Below are positions 6,436-11,933 of a stretch of DNA of 11,933 nucleotides, piece after piece. The notes beneath the pieces are model-generated. The model made no database searches and had not been told where the DNA came from. It saw nothing but the letters and a program-made list of their open reading frames with translations. The translations under genes were made by a program, and so were the position numbers. Numbering within the stretch: the stretch's first letter is position 1; each line of letters opens with the position of its first letter. The DNA lies in the NCBI GenBank assembly GCA_035713725.1, contig DASTMZ010000059.1, positions 1 to 11,933 of the forward strand. Reading direction: 5' to 3'. The DNA comes from DASQPR01 sp035713725. GTDB taxonomy: Bacteria; Actinomycetota; Actinomycetes; Mycobacteriales; Micromonosporaceae.

Positions 6436-6639
6436 CGGCACTCCCGCCTGTGTACGGGGCAACACACCGCACGCGTCAGCATTCATGATCCGTGGTGCCG
6501 GGCATTCATCGTCGCCCAGCCGCCATGATCCGCACCATGAGTGCGCAGTAATCCAGATCTTGACTGACCCACGAAGCGTGCCGCCAACGTTCGGCCGGCG
6601 CAACCGGCGCGAAGCGCCGCAGGCAACCGGCGCGCACAC
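6436..6639. other. Non-coding gap between secA and the HTH gene
   Basis: I see no convincing gene here. The 9-mer CATGATCCG occurs twice, 40 bp apart (6484-6492 and 6524-6532), without further structure. The secA-proximal end holds a hairpin and a 12-bp direct repeat. The short open frames look like random high-GC translation. Confidence 0.5.
6600..6634 (-). terminator. Hairpin and direct repeat just after secA
   Basis: CGGCGC/GCGCCG (6605-6610 with 6614-6619) forms a tight 6-bp stem with a 3-nt loop, starting about 21 nt after the secA stop. It lies within a 12-bp perfect direct repeat, GCAACCGGCGCG, at 6600-6611 and 6623-6634. There is no U-tract on the minus strand. Position and stability suggest a terminator or an mRNA 3' end, but this is not proven. 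Confidence 0.4.
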
Positions 6640-9525
<2,886 letters not shown>

Positions 9526-9534
9526 GGAAATGCG

Positions 9535-9540
9535 CTCCCT
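9535..9540 (-). promoter_or_regulatory. Ribosome binding site that sets the secA start
   Basis: AGGGAG on the minus strand lies 9 nt before GTG 9523-9525 and inside the longer open frame that would begin at GTG 9543. It supports a protein starting MAMLEKLLRAGEG. Confidence 0.65.
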
Positions 9541-9558
9541 CACCTATCTGCCGGCCCA

Positions 9559-9564
9559 ATCGTA
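9559..9564 (-). promoter_or_regulatory. Weak -10 candidate for secA
   Basis: TACGAT on the minus strand fits the actinobacterial TAnnnT pattern and lies about 33 nt before the secA start. No -35 element is visible at 17-18 bp. The rest of the 277-bp gap between secA and the acetyltransferase gene shows only an 8-bp direct repeat, GTCCGGGC, at 9629-9636 and 9650-9657. Confidence 0.2.
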
Positions 9565-9802
9565 GGCGGCACCACGCCGAACCCGTCGGCCACGGCCGCC
9601 AGGTCACCCGCATCGTGACGAAACGGACGTCCGGGCCAGCAGGGGCGCGGTCCGGGCGGCCTAACCAAGTGTTTCACGCACCGGGACGTGGCTCCACATC
9701 GCCGAGCCTCTCGCCGGGGTGGCCCGTGGTCCCGCCGGTGCGGCAGCATGTGGCCATGACCCGGCCGATCCTGCCCACCCCGAGCGCGGACGCCGTCTGA
9801 CG

Positions 9803-10942
9803 ATGCGAACGCTTCCGCGTGGCCCGATTCCCGGTCGCGCCGTGACACTTCGGGACCTGACCGTCGACGACATCGACGGGGTCGTGGACGCCTGCAACGA
9901 CCCGCAGACCCGGCGCTTTCTCGGCCGGCTGCCGCACCCGTACACCCCCGACGACGCCCGCGATTGGATCACCAATCAGATTCCCAGCGGATGGGCCGCC
10001 GGCCAGGCCGGATTCGCCGTCACGCTGACCGACGATGATCGGATCGCCGGGTCGGTCGGGCTGGGTATGCCAACGGCAGACGGGCACGCGACCAGCATCG
10101 GCTATTGGGTCGCGCCGTGGGCGCGCGGTCGCGGCGTCGCGACGGACGCCACCCGTACCCTCGCCGACTGGGCGTTCGCCCAAGGGTTCGGCCGCGTCGA
10201 GCTGCTCACCAGCCCGGCCAACGCGGCGAGCATGCGGGTCGCGTTGGGTGCCGGCTTCACCCATGAGGGGGTACGCCGAGCCGCCGCCCTCGATCGCGGT
10301 GGCTGGAACGACGTGGTGGTGTGGGTACGCCTGGCCAGCGACTCGGGCGTACCGGCGCCGCGCGCGTTGCCGGACCTGCCGGGCGGATCCCTGACCGACG
10401 GCGTGATCCGTCTCACGCCCGTCGACGAATCGGACGCCGACGCCATGTACGAGCTCGCGAGCCTGCCCGAGGTGGTCGCGACGACGGTGGCAAGTCGCGC
10501 GCCGACACCCGAGTCGGTGGCGCAGCGGTGTGCAACGGCGCCGTACAAGTGGCTCATCGGCGAGCGAGCCGAGTGCGCGATCCGGGACGCGATCACCGGT
10601 GCGTTCGCCGGCGACATCGGGCTGTTCCGCGAGGCACCGACCGGGCAGGCGTTGGTCGGCTACAGCCTGGCGCGCGAGCGGCGTGGCCGGCATTTCGCGA
10701 CCCGGGCGGTACGCCTGATCTCCGACTGGGCGTTCGACACTGCCGGACTGGCGAGGCTCGCCGCCGGTACCGCACCGGACAACATCGCGTCGCAGCGCAC
10801 ACTGGAGCGTGCCGGTTTCCGACGGGAAGGGTACGAACGCGGCCGGCTACCCTCGGCCGGGTCGACACGCATCGACAACATCCCGTGGGCGATGCTGCCG
10901 GCCGACCGCCTCGTCAGCCCCACCAGAACAACGCCGCGATGA
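9803..10942 (+). CDS. Tandem-GNAT N-acetyltransferase (RimJ/RimL-like)
   Basis: A 379-residue protein with two GNAT domains in a row. Domain 1 (about 10-178) starts AVTLRDLTVDD and carries the acetyl-CoA loop RGRGVA (108-113) in YWVAPWARGRGVAT, followed by the typical NAASMRVALGAGFTHEG helix (140-156). Domain 2 (about 200-366) starts VIRLTPVDESD and has the corresponding YSLARERRGRHFAT (287-300), with His297 where Gly is expected, followed by DNIASQRTLERAGFRREG (326-343). The substrate is unknown: protein N-termini, antibiotics or small amines are all possible for this superfamily. ATG 9803 is chosen because the domain begins right after it; the upstream open frame to 9719 has no conserved look. 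The Shine-Dalgarno is weak. The 3' end overlaps the exchanger gene by 29 bp. Confidence 0.88.
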   Translation: MRTLPRGPIPGRAVTLRDLTVDDIDGVVDACNDPQTRRFLGRLPHPYTPDDARDWITNQIPSGWAAGQAGFAVTLTDDDRIAGSVGLGMPTADGHATSIGYWVAPWARGRGVATDATRTLADWAFAQGFGRVELLTSPANAASMRVALGAGFTHEGVRRAAALDRGGWNDVVVWVRLASDSGVPAPRALPDLPGGSLTDGVIRLTPVDESDADAMYELASLPEVVATTVASRAPTPESVAQRCATAPYKWLIGERAECAIRDAITGAFAGDIGLFREAPTGQALVGYSLARERRGRHFATRAVRLISDWAFDTAGLARLAAGTAPDNIASQRTLERAGFRREGYERGRLPSAGSTRIDNIPWAMLPADRLVSPTRTTPR

Positions 10943-11933
10943 TCGCGTAGAGCCCGATCAGGATCGTGCCCTCGAGCCAGTTCGACTCGCCGTCGAAGAC
11001 GATCAGCGACGTGATCACGACGGCCACCACCACCGACACCACGAGCAACGGCGCGAAGACCAGCGTCAGCGTGGTGGCCGTGAGGAAGCTCAGCAGCACG
11101 AGCGCGGGCGCGAGCACCAATGCGATCTGCAGCGGGCTGTTGATGATGATCGAGACGGCATAGTCCGCCTGGTTGCGGGACGCCAGCTGAATGCCCACCA
11201 CGTTCTCCACCGCGTTGCTAGCGATGGCAACGATGACAAGGCCAGCGAACGCGGGCGACACGTGCAACGCGTCGATGGCGGGCTGCAACGAGTCAACGAA
11301 CCAGTCCGAAACGAAACCCGCGGCGACGCCCGCCACGGCGAGCATCGTGACGGCGAGCCAGATCGGCCAGTGACCGTCGACATGCGACCGCGCAGGCGCC
11401 GCCGACGACGTCGGGTTCCCGGTTGGCGTACCACTGAATCGATCTGCGTCGACGGTGCGGGACCCGCTGGCGCTCGCGGTGACCGCGACGACGCCGCGCG
11501 GATCTGGCTGGTCGCGAGCGGCCTGGTTGCGCAGCGAGGCCGGCAACGACAGCGCGAACACCACGAGCAGGATGAGCGCGACGGCGACCGACAACGCTGT
11601 CTCGTGACCGCCGGCCGGCGAATGCAGTTGCGCGGCAAGGCTTGGTAACACGAGCGCGGCGGTGGCGAGCGCGAGGAGCACACACGTGGTACGCGCGCGG
11701 CCATGGTCGAACCGTTGAGTGCCGTGCTTCAGGCCGCCCACCAAGAACGCGAGACCGAGCACCAGCAGCAGGTTCGCGAGGATCGACCCGATGATTGCGG
11801 ACTGTACGACGGTCAGCAGGCCGGCGCGCAGCGCGAAGAACGCGATGAACAGCTCCGGCAGGTTGCCGAGCGCACTCTGCAGCACGCCGGTGGCGCCCGC
11901 GCCGAGCCGGTCACCTAGCCGGTCGACGCTGCG
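10914..11933 (-). CDS. Calcium/proton (cation) exchanger, CaCA superfamily (N-terminus beyond window)
   Basis: The frame is open to the right edge, giving 339 visible C-terminal residues; GTG 11883-11885 is internal, because GAGATG just before it belongs to the conserved first repeat. The two alpha-repeats of the family are visible: GVLQSALGNLPELFIAFFALRAG (from about residue 16, Glu27) and FAGLVIVAIASNAVENVVG (from about 229, Glu243). The C-terminus FDGESNWLEGTILIGLYAII is typical of Cax/ChaA-type antiporters, which exchange Ca2+ (or Na+/K+) for protons across the cytoplasmic membrane. About nine hydrophobic segments are visible. A hydrophilic, Ser/Ala/Arg-rich linker (about 135-188) lies between the two halves. 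Gene names cax or chaA are possible; ion specificity cannot be read here. Confidence 0.92.
   Translation of the reverse strand, partial: RSVDRLGDRLGAGATGVLQSALGNLPELFIAFFALRAGLLTVVQSAIIGSILANLLLVLGLAFLVGGLKHGTQRFDHGRARTTCVLLALATAALVLPSLAAQLHSPAGGHETALSVAVALILLVVFALSLPASLRNQAARDQPDPRGVVAVTASASGSRTVDADRFSGTPTGNPTSSAAPARSHVDGHWPIWLAVTMLAVAGVAAGFVSDWFVDSLQPAIDALHVSPAFAGLVIVAIASNAVENVVGIQLASRNQADYAVSIIINSPLQIALVLAPALVLLSFLTATTLTLVFAPLLVVSVVVAVVITSLIVFDGESNWLEGTILIGLYAIIAALFWWG

Noticed and set aside
6433..6639. 68-codon minus-strand frame between secA and the HTH gene
   Set aside because: There is no ribosome binding site and no conserved-looking segment; it overlaps the promoter module and the post-secA hairpin.
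9756..9800. 14-codon frame ending in TGA 2 nt before the acetyltransferase ATG
   Set aside because: The spacing is suggestive of a leader peptide or translational coupling, but no Shine-Dalgarno precedes it and the peptide has no regulatory codon run; evidence is too thin to call.

Overview
The window is chromosomal DNA from a high-GC actinobacterium. This is read from the strong G/C bias at third codon positions, an actinobacterial SecA with a C-terminal zinc motif, a long-form P5C dehydrogenase very like mycobacterial RocA/PruA, and two families (DUF6912 and Rv3235-like/DUF6459) that I know only from actinobacteria. The tetramer GTAC, often as a GTA valine codon followed by C, is unusually frequent for such DNA. 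It made me think of Micromonosporales-type genomes, but this is a weak pointer. I see no insertion sequence, phage gene, CRISPR array, rRNA or tRNA. The region looks like ordinary core chromosome with some lineage-specific genes.

Layout. (1) 1-1523, minus strand: an exported NodB-type polysaccharide deacetylase-like lipoprotein followed 19 bp later by an exported YncE/YVTN beta-propeller protein cut by the left edge. (2) 1628-3256, minus: pruA/rocA, the second enzyme of proline catabolism, with a good ribosome binding site and a pair of direct repeats in its upstream region. (3) 3443-4525, plus: a polytopic membrane protein I do not recognise, divergent from pruA and overlapping tail-to-tail with the next gene. 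(4) 9525-4510, minus: secA, a small excisionase-type HTH protein, an Rv3235-like DUF6459 protein and a DUF6912 protein, in that transcriptional order. (5) 9803-10942, plus: a tandem-GNAT acetyltransferase. (6) 10914-11933, minus: a CaCA-type calcium/proton exchanger cut by the right edge, overlapping the GNAT gene tail-to-tail.

The most interesting signal is regulatory. A 36-bp module, ungapped and 27/36 identical between copies, lies on the minus strand just before the HTH gene (6400-6435) and again between the HTH gene and the DUF6459 gene (6091-6126). Each copy has a -10-like TAGnnC followed by GCAATC and GCAAAC exactly 10 bp apart. Copy A adds a third hexamer, GCAATG, that contains the HTH start codon. 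This suggests that the small HTH protein controls its own promoter and that of the DUF6459 gene through helically phased direct repeats. The second point of interest is the deacetylase, whose catalytic TFDD motif is replaced by TFHG although the other NodB motifs are recognisable, and its pairing with a beta-propeller. No coding-free stretch exceeds 300 bp; the longest gaps are 277 bp (secA/GNAT) and 242 bp (secA/HTH).
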